The position numbers were made by a program, and so were the translations under genes. A stretch of DNA of 64,000 nucleotides from Mycolicibacterium moriokaense. Its GTDB lineage: Bacteria > Actinomycetota > Actinomycetes > Mycobacteriales > Mycobacteriaceae. Under the pieces are notes generated by a model. The model had not been told where the DNA came from. It was given only the letters and a program-made list of their open reading frames with translations, and did not search any database. This document shows, in pieces, positions 8,463-16,129 of the stretch (position 1 is the first letter of the stretch; every line of letters starts with the position of its first letter). Where the stretch lies: positions 3,534,001 through 3,598,000 of the forward strand of contig NZ_AP022560.1 of NCBI RefSeq assembly GCF_010726085.1, given 5' to 3'.

Positions 8463-9150
8463 GGTTCTTGATGATCATCGGCGACCTAGACGTTGACCAC
8501 CTTAAAAATAGCCGTGCGCGTATCAGCCCCGGTCACTCTGATCGATCGCTCGGTGAGGGTGACTCGGGTGGGGAATTCACGGCGCGACGGTCGGTCGCGT
8601 TGCCAGCGACCGACGGTGTCGGGCATGCCCCGGCCCCAACCATTCTGTCGCTGCGAGCGACCACTCGCCGAGAGGCGCCATGGCGGCACCGTCCCAATAG
8701 TCAAGGGGTGTGCTCGACGCCCCCGAATGCTTGGTTAAAAGACGAAGCAGCCAGGCATTTTGCGAGAACCGCCAGATAGAGCGAGACAGCCAGTCAACGA
8801 ACGAAAACCGTTGAACTGCAACGGTAATACGACGTGTGTTGCGGGTAACATATTCGATCGTGCCGTATTGCCAGTCAGGAATGACGTCAGGCGGACGCCT
8901 GGGATCTCGCGAGGTCGGGCCCAAGCGGAGCGTTGCGTGGCGCGCCCGACGCGCAGAGGTAGTTCGCCGCTTATGTGCGGACCGTTTGCCGCAAGGGGAA
9001 TAAACGGCCGAGGTGGCGCAGCGCCGAACCGGTTTTCGCGTTATGTGGCAATAAGTATGGCAACTCGGTGCATATACCGGCTGTGTGATCTGACAGTCCC
9101 ACGGGTGCAATAGTCCGGCTGCGGCGAATCGCCACGACAATGGGAGGTCA
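8463..9150. other. 688-bp intergenic region with no supportable gene
   Basis: Open frames here have arginine- and serine-rich, out-of-register composition and no recognisable domain. The sequence looks more AT-rich than the flanking genes around 8720-8880 (for example GGTTAAAAGACG). It may be an eroded segment; I see no tRNA, transposase or repeat in it. Confidence 0.5.
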
Positions 9151-9627
9151 TTAAGGCTTGCCTCTAGCGGGGTGGTCGATCTCGGCCAGGTGGTGCAGGA
9201 CACGTTCGTTGAGGTCGGCGAGCATGTCGAGTTCGGCCGGGGTAAAGAGGTCGATGAAGTTCCGGCGGACGTCCTCCACGTGCCCGGGCGCCGCCTTCTC
9301 AATAGCGGCGCGGCCGGCGGGCAGCAGGCGGACCATGGTGCTGCGGGCGTCGTCGGGGTTGGGCTCGCGGCTGATCAACCCGTCGGCCTGCATGCGCCGC
9401 AACTGGTGGGAGAGACGGCTTTTCTCCCAACTCAGGGCTTCGCCGAGGTCGCGGGCAGACATGCGATCCCCGTCGAGGCCCGACAGCACAGCCAAGACCT
9501 CGTAGTCGGCCCCGGAGAGGCCCGATTTCTGCAGGCTCCGGCTCAGGTGGAGTTCGATTTGTTGATGCGAGTGCACGAAGACACGCCAGGCGCGGTCTTC
9601 ACGAGCGTTCAGCCAATTCGGTTTCAT
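9151..9627 (-). CDS. MarR-family transcriptional regulator
   Basis: 158 residues with the MarR winged helix: the dimer-forming N-terminal helix (WRVFVHSHQQIELHLSR), the recognition helix LSWEKSRLSHQLRRM and the wing EPNPDDARSTMVRL. The start at 9627 is chosen because an upstream alternative would put the operator inside the coding region. It is divergent from the NAD(P)-dependent reductase at 9724, with two palindromes in the 96-bp gap, so it probably represses both directions and responds to a small aromatic or oxidant. The ligand is inferred only. Confidence 0.85.
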   Translation of the reverse strand: MKPNWLNAREDRAWRVFVHSHQQIELHLSRSLQKSGLSGADYEVLAVLSGLDGDRMSARDLGEALSWEKSRLSHQLRRMQADGLISREPNPDDARSTMVRLLPAGRAAIEKAAPGHVEDVRRNFIDLFTPAELDMLADLNERVLHHLAEIDHPARGKP

Positions 9628-9645
9628 CGACAGCCATCCTACCCA

Positions 9646-9667
9646 TTTGGTTGACGCGTCAGCCAAA
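9646..9667. promoter_or_regulatory. MarR operator candidate 1 (22-bp near-perfect palindrome)
   Basis: TTTGG at 9646-9650 and CCAAA at 9663-9667 flank a TGACGCGTCA core. The 22 bp are symmetric except for one pair. The site is 18 bp upstream of the MarR start, ideally placed for autorepression. Confidence 0.55.
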
Positions 9668-9676
9668 CTTCCGTAT

Positions 9677-9692
9677 GGTTGAGACATCAACC
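9677..9692. promoter_or_regulatory. MarR operator candidate 2 (GGTTGA-N4-TCAACC)
   Basis: Perfect 6-bp inverted repeat with a 4-bp spacer, sharing the GGTTGA half-site with the first palindrome (TTTGGTTGAC). It lies 31 bp before the reductase start at 9724, so the two sites could serve the two divergent promoters. Confidence 0.55.
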
Positions 9693-9723
9693 TTTTTGCT
9701 TGTCGACTGAGACGGAATATTTC

Positions 9724-10356
9724 ATGATCAGTATCAGCATCATCGGCGTGGGGAACATGGCCCGCGCGTTGGCCGACCGGGCGCTCGCGGGCGGCAACGC
9801 AGTCGAAATCATCGGCCGTGATCCGGTGAAGGCCAAGGAACTGGCCGCCGCGCTTGACAGCGCCACGGTCGGGACGGCCGGATCCGTCCCGGCAGGGGAC
9901 ATCGTTGTCCTCGCCATTCCGTACGCCGGCGCGAAGGCAGTCGTCAACGACTACGGGTCTGCGCTAGAGGGCAAGGTCATTCTCGACATCACCAATCCCG
10001 TCACCCCCGATTTCACAGGGTTTGTCACTCCCGAGGGCAGTTCCGGTGCGCAGGAGATCGCCGGTGCCGCCCCCGCCGGCGCACACGTGGTGAAGGCGTT
10101 CAACACCCTTTTCTCCGATGTTCTGGCGGCCGGCTCAGTCGAGGGTCGCCGGTTGGATGTCTTCATCGCCGGCGATGACGCGCAGGCAAAGGCACGCGTG
10201 TCGGAGTTCGTTGAGAGCCTGGGATTGCGCGCGATGGACACCGGGCCGCTGCCAATGGCGCGGACATTGGAAAGCGTCGCCCTGATGCAGCTGGGCCTGA
10301 TGACCCGCTCCGTCAAGCACACCAACTTCGCCCTCGGCGTCAGCATTTTCGACTGA
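9724..10356 (+). CDS. NAD(P)-binding reductase, F420-dependent NADP reductase-like
   Basis: 210 residues. The N-terminus MISISIIGVGNMARALADR is a Rossmann fold of the NADP oxidoreductase coenzyme F420-dependent family (6-phosphogluconate dehydrogenase-like); VVLAIPYAGAKAVV, ILDITNPV and VVKAFNTLFSDVL are typical of the branch. ATG at 9724 is used so that the beta-alpha-beta motif begins at residue 3. It is the first of a plus-strand run (9.7-12.9 kb) of oxidoreductases next to the divergent MarR gene. Whether it uses F420, flavin or another partner cannot be read from sequence. Confidence 0.8.
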   Translation: MISISIIGVGNMARALADRALAGGNAVEIIGRDPVKAKELAAALDSATVGTAGSVPAGDIVVLAIPYAGAKAVVNDYGSALEGKVILDITNPVTPDFTGFVTPEGSSGAQEIAGAAPAGAHVVKAFNTLFSDVLAAGSVEGRRLDVFIAGDDAQAKARVSEFVESLGLRAMDTGPLPMARTLESVALMQLGLMTRSVKHTNFALGVSIFD

Positions 10357-10401
10357 GCGCGCTGGCACCAGCGTCTCCACCTACCTCAGAAGGGCAGTCA
10401 C

Positions 10402-11346
10402 ATGCGCGTTTTCGTCGCTGGCGGGACCGGCCATTCCGGTTCGTACATCGTCCCCGAACTCATCGCTGCCGGGCACCAGGTCACCGGTCTGGCTCGGTCG
10501 GATGCCGCCGCAGCGACCCTGTCCGCGCTCGGCGCGAAGGTGCTGCGCGGCAGCCTGCAGGATCTCGACGGGCTCAAGAAGGCGGCTGCCGACGCCGACG
10601 GCGTCATCCACGTTGCGCACCGACAAGACCTCCTTCCGTCCGGCGGGATCGACGCCGTCACCAACGCAGAGGTCTTGGTCGTCCTCGCGTACGGCGAGGC
10701 CCTCGCGGGAACCGGAAAGCCACTGGTCGCGGCGGGGAGTATGGCCGCGCCCGGGAATCTGAACCGGCCGACCACCGAGTTGGACCCGGCACTTCCCAGC
10801 GGCGACGAGCACAAAGGCACCCTGCGGTTCCGTAACGCGGTGGAGACTGCCGTCGTCGGCCTTTCCGAGCGGGGAGTGCGGTCGTCGATCGTGCGACTTC
10901 CCACCATCGCGCACAGCGCGACCGATCGCGCAGGCTTCCTCCCGGGGCTGATCGCGCTCGCGCAGGAGAAGGGCTTCGTCGGCTACCCGGGAGACGGCGA
11001 GAACCTTTGGGGCGCAGTGCACATCCGTGATGTCGCCTCCTTGTTTCGCTTGGCGCTGGAGAAGGGTCCGGCCGGCCGTCGCTGGCACGCGGTCGCGGAC
11101 GGGGGCATCCCGTTCCACGAGATCGCCAAAGCCATCGGCAGCCGCCTGGGCCTGCCCATCGTGAGTGTGCCTGTCGACGTGCTGATGCTGCCGGCCTACT
11201 TCGGGATGTTCACGAACTTGGTCACCATGTCTGTGCCGGCGTCCAACATCATCACGCGGCGAACCCTGGGCTGGGAACCCGCTCAACCGAGCCTGCTCGC
11301 CGATTTGGACAACGGCAATTACTTCTCGGGCCGGCTGACGGCCTAG
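10402..11346 (+). CDS. NAD-dependent epimerase/dehydratase family protein
   Basis: 314 residues, an extended short-chain dehydrogenase. The nucleotide motif GGTGHSG is at 7-13; the segment VEGxxY of classical members is replaced by a HKGTLRFRNAVE stretch, so the active-site Tyr-Lys pair is not obvious, as in many plant-reductase-like members. WGAVHIRDVA and GWEP near the C-terminus are typical. It follows the reductase gene by 45 bp and precedes a truncated SnoaL gene by 31 bp, so the set is likely one transcript under the MarR system. Substrate unknown. Confidence 0.78.
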   Translation: MRVFVAGGTGHSGSYIVPELIAAGHQVTGLARSDAAAATLSALGAKVLRGSLQDLDGLKKAAADADGVIHVAHRQDLLPSGGIDAVTNAEVLVVLAYGEALAGTGKPLVAAGSMAAPGNLNRPTTELDPALPSGDEHKGTLRFRNAVETAVVGLSERGVRSSIVRLPTIAHSATDRAGFLPGLIALAQEKGFVGYPGDGENLWGAVHIRDVASLFRLALEKGPAGRRWHAVADGGIPFHEIAKAIGSRLGLPIVSVPVDVLMLPAYFGMFTNLVTMSVPASNIITRRTLGWEPAQPSLLADLDNGNYFSGRLTA

Positions 11347-11377
11347 CGCGCCAACAGAACCCCTACGAGGAGTAACT

Positions 11378-11572
11378 ATGACCATGTTCGCCCCGCATCG
11401 CGACACTTTGGAGCGCTTCGTCGACTGCATGCACGCCGGCGCAGACGAGAACACCCTCACTCGTCTGCTTGCCGCGGATGTGGTTCTGTACGGCCCGTTC
11501 GGCGATGAGCCGATCACCGGCATGCCACCCTCGGGAACTGCGCACAGATGGGGGTGGCGCCGTGTCCACTGA
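11378..11572 (+). pseudogene. Truncated SnoaL-like gene (duplicate of the gene at 12492)
   Basis: 64 residues. The first 48 or so match the intact SnoaL-like protein at 12492-12932 almost position for position (MTMFAPHRDTLERFVDCMHA against MITFAPHRNTVKDFVDCMHG; VVLYGPFGDEPITG against VLLYGPLGDEPLSG), and the upstream GAGTAAC and ribosome site match too. After GDEPITG the similarity stops and an unrelated 15-residue tail follows, so two thirds of the fold is missing. It cannot form the alpha-beta barrel of the family. The break lies just before the SDR gene, suggesting a duplication followed by deletion or insertion. Confidence 0.75.
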
Positions 11573-11680
11573 ACGTCCGGTGGGACAACAGGTTTCCGAT
11601 CCCGCGATTCACTAGTTGCACACGTATTAACTCAGATCGGTGTAGATAGCACCGACACAATCAAATGAATGGAGACAATC

Positions 11681-12415
11681 GTGGGAAAGCTCGATGGCAA
11701 GGTCGCGGTAATCACCGGTGCGACAAGTGGTATGGCGCTGGCCGGCGCCAAGTTGTTCGTAGACGAGGGAGCCCACGTATTCATCTCGGGCCGACGGAAG
11801 GACGCGGTGGACCTCGCGGTCGAACAGATCGGACGGAATGTTACTGGCGTGCAGGGAGATTCGGCCAACCTAGACGACTTGGACCGTCTGTTCGACACGG
11901 TCGAACGGGAACGGGGTGCGATCGACGTGTTGTGGGCGAGCGCCGGCACGGGGGAGCAGGGCAGGCTCGGCGAAATCACCGAGGAGCAGTTCGATGCCGC
12001 CTTCTGGCTGAACGCGCGTGGCACGTTGTTCACGGTCCAGAAGGCACTACCGCTGTTCAACGATGGCGGCTCGATCTTCATGACCGGGTCGAACGCATCG
12101 CTACGGGGCTACCCGAATTGGAGTGTGTACGCGGGAAGCAAGGCCGTGCTGCCCGCCTACGCACGGGCGTGGGTGTCTGAGCTGAGGGACAGGAGGATCC
12201 GAGTGAACGTGTTGACCCCCGGCCAGGTCGCCTCACCGATGTTGGCGGCGGTGATGGACGAGGAAACGAAGGCGCAGTTCGAGTCCGTGATCCCGCGGCG
12301 AGAGATGGGCCGCCCCGAGGAGATCGCGTCGGCCGCGTTGTTTCTCGCCTCCGACGACTCGAGCTATGTCAACGGCATGGAGCTGGTAGCCGACGGCGGA
12401 ACCACGGCGATCTGA
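11681..12415 (+). CDS. Short-chain dehydrogenase/reductase (classical SDR)
   Basis: 244 residues from GTG at 11681; this start is preferred over an ATG 12 bp upstream because GGAGA lies 6 bases before the GTG and because SDRs usually begin just before GKVAVITG. The cofactor motif TGATSGM, structural NAG-like WASAG, catalytic Ser (TGSNAS), YAGSK (Tyr-Lys) and C-terminal VNGMELVADGG are all present, so it should be active. A small inverted repeat TCGGTG/CACCGA (11637-11655) lies just upstream. It lies between a broken and an intact SnoaL-like gene. Substrate unknown. Confidence 0.88.
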   Translation: MGKLDGKVAVITGATSGMALAGAKLFVDEGAHVFISGRRKDAVDLAVEQIGRNVTGVQGDSANLDDLDRLFDTVERERGAIDVLWASAGTGEQGRLGEITEEQFDAAFWLNARGTLFTVQKALPLFNDGGSIFMTGSNASLRGYPNWSVYAGSKAVLPAYARAWVSELRDRRIRVNVLTPGQVASPMLAAVMDEETKAQFESVIPRREMGRPEEIASAALFLASDDSSYVNGMELVADGGTTAI

Positions 12416-12491
12416 GCGAGGGACAACGACATGTACGGGCCGTTCGATCAGGTCTGACAAATCCAGGCAATAAAGGCCAAAGGGAGTAACC

Positions 12492-12932
12492 ATGATCACC
12501 TTCGCCCCGCACCGCAACACGGTGAAGGACTTCGTCGACTGCATGCACGGCGGCGCAGACAAAGACACTCTTTCCGAAATTCTCGCCGAGGACGTGCTGC
12601 TGTACGGCCCGCTCGGCGATGAGCCACTCAGCGGCCGCGAAGAAGTCCTGGAAGCCATGCGCGCGGTCGGCACGGCTGCCACCGATCTCAGGTACAAGGA
12701 AGTTCTCAGCGGCGAGACGCACCACGCCGCGTACTTCCGGCTGCAGATTGAAGACACCGTGGTCGACGGGATGGACTACATCCGGCTCGACGCAAACGGC
12801 AAGATCGCCGAGGTGACCATCTGGTGGCGCCCGATGCCGGCCGGCGTCCAGATGCAAGGCCATCTCGCTCGCCTCCTCGACATGAAGCCCTGGAAACTGT
12901 TCACGGACGGGGAAATTCGCGTATCCAGCTAG
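12492..12932 (+). CDS. SnoaL-like / NTF2-fold protein
   Basis: 146 residues of the alpha-beta barrel fold shared by SnoaL cyclases, limonene epoxide hydrolase and ketosteroid isomerases: an N-terminal helix with FVDCMHGGADKDTLSEILAEDVLLYGP, then strands ending in IAEVTIWWRPM. The length fits a full domain. GGGAG is six bases before the ATG. It is the last gene of the 9.7-12.9 kb run and the intact parent or sister of the truncated copy at 11378. Likely an isomerase, hydrolase or binding protein for the product of the adjacent SDRs; this is inference. Confidence 0.8.
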   Translation: MITFAPHRNTVKDFVDCMHGGADKDTLSEILAEDVLLYGPLGDEPLSGREEVLEAMRAVGTAATDLRYKEVLSGETHHAAYFRLQIEDTVVDGMDYIRLDANGKIAEVTIWWRPMPAGVQMQGHLARLLDMKPWKLFTDGEIRVSS

Positions 12933-13335
12933 CTGCTGGCCTCAAGGCTCTGGTCAACTCATCTGGCAGCGCCAGGCGAGGGGCCGACAAGCCGCTAAAC
13001 ATTGATTCATCTGATGCAGTATGCAGTAGCTTACCTGACATAATGTGGCTTATCGGCACTTTGGCGACCTGGGCCCGAAGTCCGGAAGGGGCTCTACCCG
13101 GACCGTTGGGCCGGTTGGAGCTGCCGTACTCAGTCCGCCGCTCGGCTCGTCGTCGGATACGTGGTCGACCCCCTGTCGCGTGTCAGGCGCGGTCGTCGAC
13201 ATTGCGACAAGTCTCGCGTTACACCTGTACGTCACGTCTGCGAATGCTCGTGTGCCACCGTTCGTACGGGCTCTGTCGCTCATGCCTCCTTTCTGAGGTC
13301 GGCCAGTTCGCCTCCCGGCAACACCACTGCGTTCT

Positions 13336-13346
13336 GTCACTGTGAC
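13336..13346. repeat. Palindrome GTCACTGTGAC (copy 1)
   Basis: Perfect 11-bp palindrome. The same core recurs at 13498-13510, 13725-13733 and 14461-14473. Possible regulator-binding sites; the protein is unknown. Confidence 0.55.
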
Positions 13347-13497
13347 GTATTCACCTGCAGCGCTGCCCTTTTCGGCATCAGCGGTTCATCCCGCGGTAGT
13401 TGTTCCGAACGGCAAATGGGACCGCAGCTTCGGAGCGGCGTGTCACCAGGGAGAGGCGTGACCCCCTCGTTCGATCGATCGCACGGGTGCGCTCAAG

Positions 13498-13510
13498 CGT
13501 CACGGTGACG
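13498..13510. repeat. Palindrome CGTCACGGTGACG (copy 2)
   Basis: Perfect 13-bp palindrome around a central G; same half-site GTCAC as the other copies. Confidence 0.55.
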
Positions 13511-13724
13511 AATCGCGTCGTTGCGGCTGGATGTGAAATGCATTGGCGTCTGGTGGCGTAACGCGACCGACGTATCTGTCGCCGCGGGTTTGACCTGGTC
13601 TCGCCCAGGTGCGACTCCAGCATTGCACCATCGGGTTCGCGGCCGACCGGCAGCACAGAGGTTGCTCGCCAATAGGGCGCGATGGCACTCCCCTTGCGCG
13701 GCGCGCAAACTAGGCGACAAAACA

Positions 13725-13733
13725 TCACTGTGA
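13725..13733. repeat. Palindrome TCACTGTGA (copy 3)
   Basis: 9-bp palindrome; the outer left base differs (A in place of G) from the 11-bp core of copies 1 and 4. Confidence 0.45.
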
Positions 13734-14124
13734 CAAAACGGGAGACGGCACGAGCATATTTGGCGGGAATATCCATAGAGGCGCCGTCGTCCGGCGAGAT
13801 CGTGCGTGACCTGAGCGACCCGGGTGTCGCGTGCCCGCGGCTGTTCAGCATCCGAGTCACCGACTACCGGCGCGACACCGTGCACGCGAATGTGGTCCGG
13901 GCCGCAGCGGCTAGTCTGCCGTGACCGCGGCCACGCGCATAGCGTGACGGCCGTCACTCGGTTGTGTGCGAAACTCCCTGGGGTGTACCCAAACTCACAT
14001 CTCAGAATTTTGCGTTACACGGAATTAACACGGAGGATGTGGGTGTTGCACAAATCGAGTGACCCTCGCCCGTGCACAACCCAAAGAACTCCCCGCGACC
14101 CGGGGCCATATAGGAGTGATATTT

Positions 14125-14268
14125 ATGTCGTTCGCGCAATTCCGCGAGAAGAAGAAGCGCGAGATGGAACGTCGGCGCATGCACGCCCGCATTTGCGCAC
14201 TGCCGGATTCGACGGTGCGTGAAGAGCTGATTGCGATCGCACAGCGCTACGAGCGCGAGAACGCCTAA
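14125..14268 (+). CDS. Small basic protein, unknown function
   Basis: 47 residues starting at 14125, with AGGAG eight bases upstream and a strong hairpin terminator 20 bp after the stop, which together argue for a real gene. The N-terminal third is a highly charged helix (FREKKKREMERRRMHAR), followed by a likely second helix (TVREELIAIAQRYEREN). It could bind nucleic acid or a partner protein. No family recognised. It lies alone in the gene-poor segment. Confidence 0.7.
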   Translation: MSFAQFREKKKREMERRRMHARICALPDSTVREELIAIAQRYERENA

Positions 14269-14287
14269 CAGGCATCTCACCGTTCCG

Positions 14288-14326
14288 GAGCCGGCAGCCC
14301 CACCAGGGCGCCGGCTCTTTCATTTT
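14288..14326 (+). terminator. Intrinsic-type terminator after the 47-residue gene
   Basis: GAGCCGGC (14288-14295) pairs with GCCGGCTC (14310-14317), an 8-bp perfect stem with a 14-base loop, followed directly by TTTCATTTT. Confidence 0.75.
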
Positions 14327-14352
14327 GATCACTAGCGGGACGCCGCCTCCTA

Positions 14353-14475
14353 GTCAGGGTTGACGCTCCCCCGTCCACGCTCTGGCGGAGCCACCGAGGG
14401 CATCGCGAAATATCATGACACATAGATGATTTCGCCCCTCCCGACGATACACCCACAAAACGTCACTGTGACGCT
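14353..14475 (+). repeat. 125-bp intergenic repeat, copy A
   Basis: Aligns along its length with 16130-16255. Shared blocks include GTCAGGG, TGACGCTCCCCC, GGCGGA, GAAATAT, CGATACACCC, GCAAAA or ACAAAA and ACTGTGACGC. It contains a hairpin GCGAAAT (14405-14411) / ATTTCGC (14429-14435) with a 17-base spacer and ends in the palindrome CGTCACTGTGACG (14461-14473). It lies about 115 bp upstream of the half-length MFS gene. 14269-14590 holds no other feature beyond the terminator. Confidence 0.7.
14461..14473. repeat. Palindrome CGTCACTGTGACG (copy 4)
   Basis: Perfect 13-bp palindrome inside repeat copy A. The corresponding place in copy B keeps only the right half (ACTGTGACGC). Confidence 0.55.
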
Positions 14476-14590
14476 ATACGCTGACGGAAGCCTCTATGTG
14501 AAATCCCAATCAGCTGTGGCGATCAGGTCGCCACGCTCTAAAGCGTCATCCCGGTGTTTGGAAATCTCTTGGTAGCTTTCACTTGTCACC

Positions 14591-15211
14591 ATGGCTGTCA
14601 GCACGGCCGAGTCCGAAGCTACTGCGACGCGAAAGTCGCTGCCTTACCGCAACAGTCGGCTACGCGCTGTGTGTGCTGTGACGCTTATCGGTGTGACGGC
14701 GCATTTCGTCTCTTACACGTTCATCGTTCCGATCATCGACGACATAGGTCTCGACGATGCGAGCGCGGCCTTGGTCCTGATCGGCTACGGTGTCGCCGGC
14801 TTGGTGGCCTTGGCCGCAGCGGCTCGCACCATGGACCGCCGGCGACGCGCTACCCTGGTGGGCGGCCTCGGTGTCTTCTGCCTGTCGGTCTTCTTATTGG
14901 GCGCGATATCGGCCCTCCCCCTTGATGCTGTCGCAACGTTTATGGGCGTTAGCGCGATCGTCGTGTGGGGGGCGTCCGCGGCGGTGCTGCCACCCATTTT
15001 GCAGTCGGCCGCCATCCGCACGTCGCCGGACGGGGCGGAGCAAGCCTCGGCGCTGTACGTCACCGCATTCCAAGGCGGCATCCTGTCAGGATCTCTGGTC
15101 GGCAGCGTCACCTACGACCACCTCGGCGTCACGGCGATCTTGTTGACAACGGCCGCGCTGGTCGCGGTCACGCTGGTCGGCGTCCTCGTTCGCGGCGATG
15201 CGTTCCGCTGA
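14591..15211 (+). CDS. Half-length MFS transporter-like protein
   Basis: 206 residues with about six hydrophobic helices, matching only the C-terminal six-helix bundle of a 12-helix major facilitator: helix 7 (AVCAVTLIGVTAHFVSYTF), the loop DRRRR after helix 8, and a final pair ending VGVLVRGDAFR. The normal 400-residue family would need another six helices upstream, where only the intergenic repeat is found. Either a 5' deletion remnant with a fortuitous start or a real half-size protein. The next genes (15247-15983) are convergent. Function doubtful. Confidence 0.55.
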   Translation: MAVSTAESEATATRKSLPYRNSRLRAVCAVTLIGVTAHFVSYTFIVPIIDDIGLDDASAALVLIGYGVAGLVALAAAARTMDRRRRATLVGGLGVFCLSVFLLGAISALPLDAVATFMGVSAIVVWGASAAVLPPILQSAAIRTSPDGAEQASALYVTAFQGGILSGSLVGSVTYDHLGVTAILLTTAALVAVTLVGVLVRGDAFR

Positions 15212-15246
15212 CCCGGGACGGAGTAATACGTCATCCTGATCAACCC

Positions 15247-15443
15247 TTAATGCCCGTCGTAGCGGTGATACAACACGCCGGCGTGGCCCTTGGCGGCATC
15301 GATGTAGAACAGGAACGGTAGGCGTGGCAGGCCGAACCGCTCAGCCGCTTCCTTCTCGGTAAGGCATGGCGCCAGGTGGGGGCTGACGGTCAACTGCAGG
15401 TCGAAGGGGCCGAGCAATACCGTTCGAAGGTGGGCGTTCCCGG
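15247..15443 (-). pseudogene. Remnant of a RafH/HPF-type ribosome hibernation factor (C-terminal domain)
   Basis: About 65 codons matching the C-terminal S30AE domain: LTEKEAAERFGLPRLPFLF then YIDAAKG and GVLYHRYDGH. The frame ends at TAA, directly followed in frame by codons for Gly-Leu-Ile; homologues normally read RYDGHYGLI, so the stop replaces the Tyr codon by one base. No N-terminal ribosome-binding domain exists upstream, where the membrane protein gene ends instead. RafH-like proteins belong to the DosR dormancy response in mycobacteria. A decayed fragment; it could not work as a hibernation factor. Confidence 0.7.
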
Positions 15444-15983
15444 CTACTTCTGCTCGGGCGGGAACGGCCCCGCGGACGGTGGCGGCCAGGTGATCGTGCC
15501 GCCGGTCTTGCGGACACCCCGCCTGCGTTCTCGAGTCCTGCGCATGTCCGGGTGTGAATCCTTCACTGGCGTGATCGCCACCGATACCCACACCGCCATG
15601 AGCGCCGCCGCGGCGACCGCCGACACCCCGGCCAAGACGGCCAGGATCGCTTCCGCTGAACTGGTCAGCACCCACCAGAACGCGCCGATCGCGGCCACTG
15701 TGGACAACCCCGACAGGTAGGCCGCCGCGACACACCACCGGAACCGGCGGCGCCGCAGCGCGACGACCGAACAGGCCGCCGCCGCCACACCCAGCGCGGA
15801 TGTGGCCAGCGGTACACCCACGCCGACGGCCCACACCGTGACCCCGGCCACCACCAGCACCGTCGACACCACCCACGCCACGCGACGTGCCCACGATGCC
15901 AGATGGACCTCGTCGAGCACCCGGTGTTCGATGTGTTTCAGCGTCGCCTCGATCGACCGATCGCGTGACCGCATACGGAACAC
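15444..15983 (-). CDS. Four-helix membrane protein of unknown function
   Basis: 179 residues from GTG at 15983, chosen because the Shine-Dalgarno sequence AGGAGG stands seven bases upstream. A short amphipathic N-terminus (IEATLKHIEHRVLDEV) precedes four hydrophobic segments at about 35-55, 57-75, 82-105 and 111-137, then a charged tail rich in Arg and Pro. No family recognised. It reads straight into the RafH remnant and shares the eroded neighbourhood with it, so it may be a survivor of a lost stress or dormancy island; that link is inferred. Confidence 0.65.
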   Translation of the reverse strand: MFRMRSRDRSIEATLKHIEHRVLDEVHLASWARRVAWVVSTVLVVAGVTVWAVGVGVPLATSALGVAAAACSVVALRRRRFRWCVAAAYLSGLSTVAAIGAFWWVLTSSAEAILAVLAGVSAVAAAALMAVWVSVAITPVKDSHPDMRRTRERRRGVRKTGGTITWPPPSAGPFPPEQK

Positions 15984-16129
15984 CGATTCACCTCCTCGAG
16001 GCTTGCCTTGCACCTCGGATCGTCGCCGACGTGGCGGGCGACCGCACACCCGCGGCGCGGTCACCGCTTGTGGCCTGTCGATAAAGCTACCCGAGGCTGA
16101 AGTCGATCACACCCTGCAGGTCGGTCCTG

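Larger units (their letters stand above)
12933..14124. other. 1.2-kb gene-poor region with repeated GTCAC-N-GTGAC palindromes
   Basis: No frame on either strand has a credible ribosome site plus a recognisable domain. A possible small plus-strand frame at about 13734-13924 (VTKRETARAYLAGISIEAP) is too weak to call. The main visible structure is a set of palindromes at 13336-13346, 13498-13510 and 13725-13733, with a fourth beyond the region at 14461-14473. Confidence 0.5.

Noticed and set aside
8577..9302. A 241-codon minus-strand frame in the 8.5-9.1 kb gap
   Set aside because: Overlaps the MarR 3' end in another register and shows no domain, ribosome site or family likeness.
11637..11655. 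TCGGTG-N7-CACCGA inverted repeat before the SDR
   Set aside because: Short arms occur by chance in GC-rich DNA; noted in the SDR entry but not called as an operator.
13682..13924. Possible small protein in the palindrome-rich region
   Set aside because: No good ribosome site and no recognisable motif; could be chance in GC-rich DNA.
14036..14222. GGAGG followed by GTG at about 14041 suggesting a second small gene
   Set aside because: The frame overlaps the better supported 47-residue gene and has no hydrophobic core or family likeness.
12933..14590. CRISPR array, suggested by the repeated palindromes
   Set aside because: The repeats are 9-13 bp, irregularly spaced and have no cas genes nearby.
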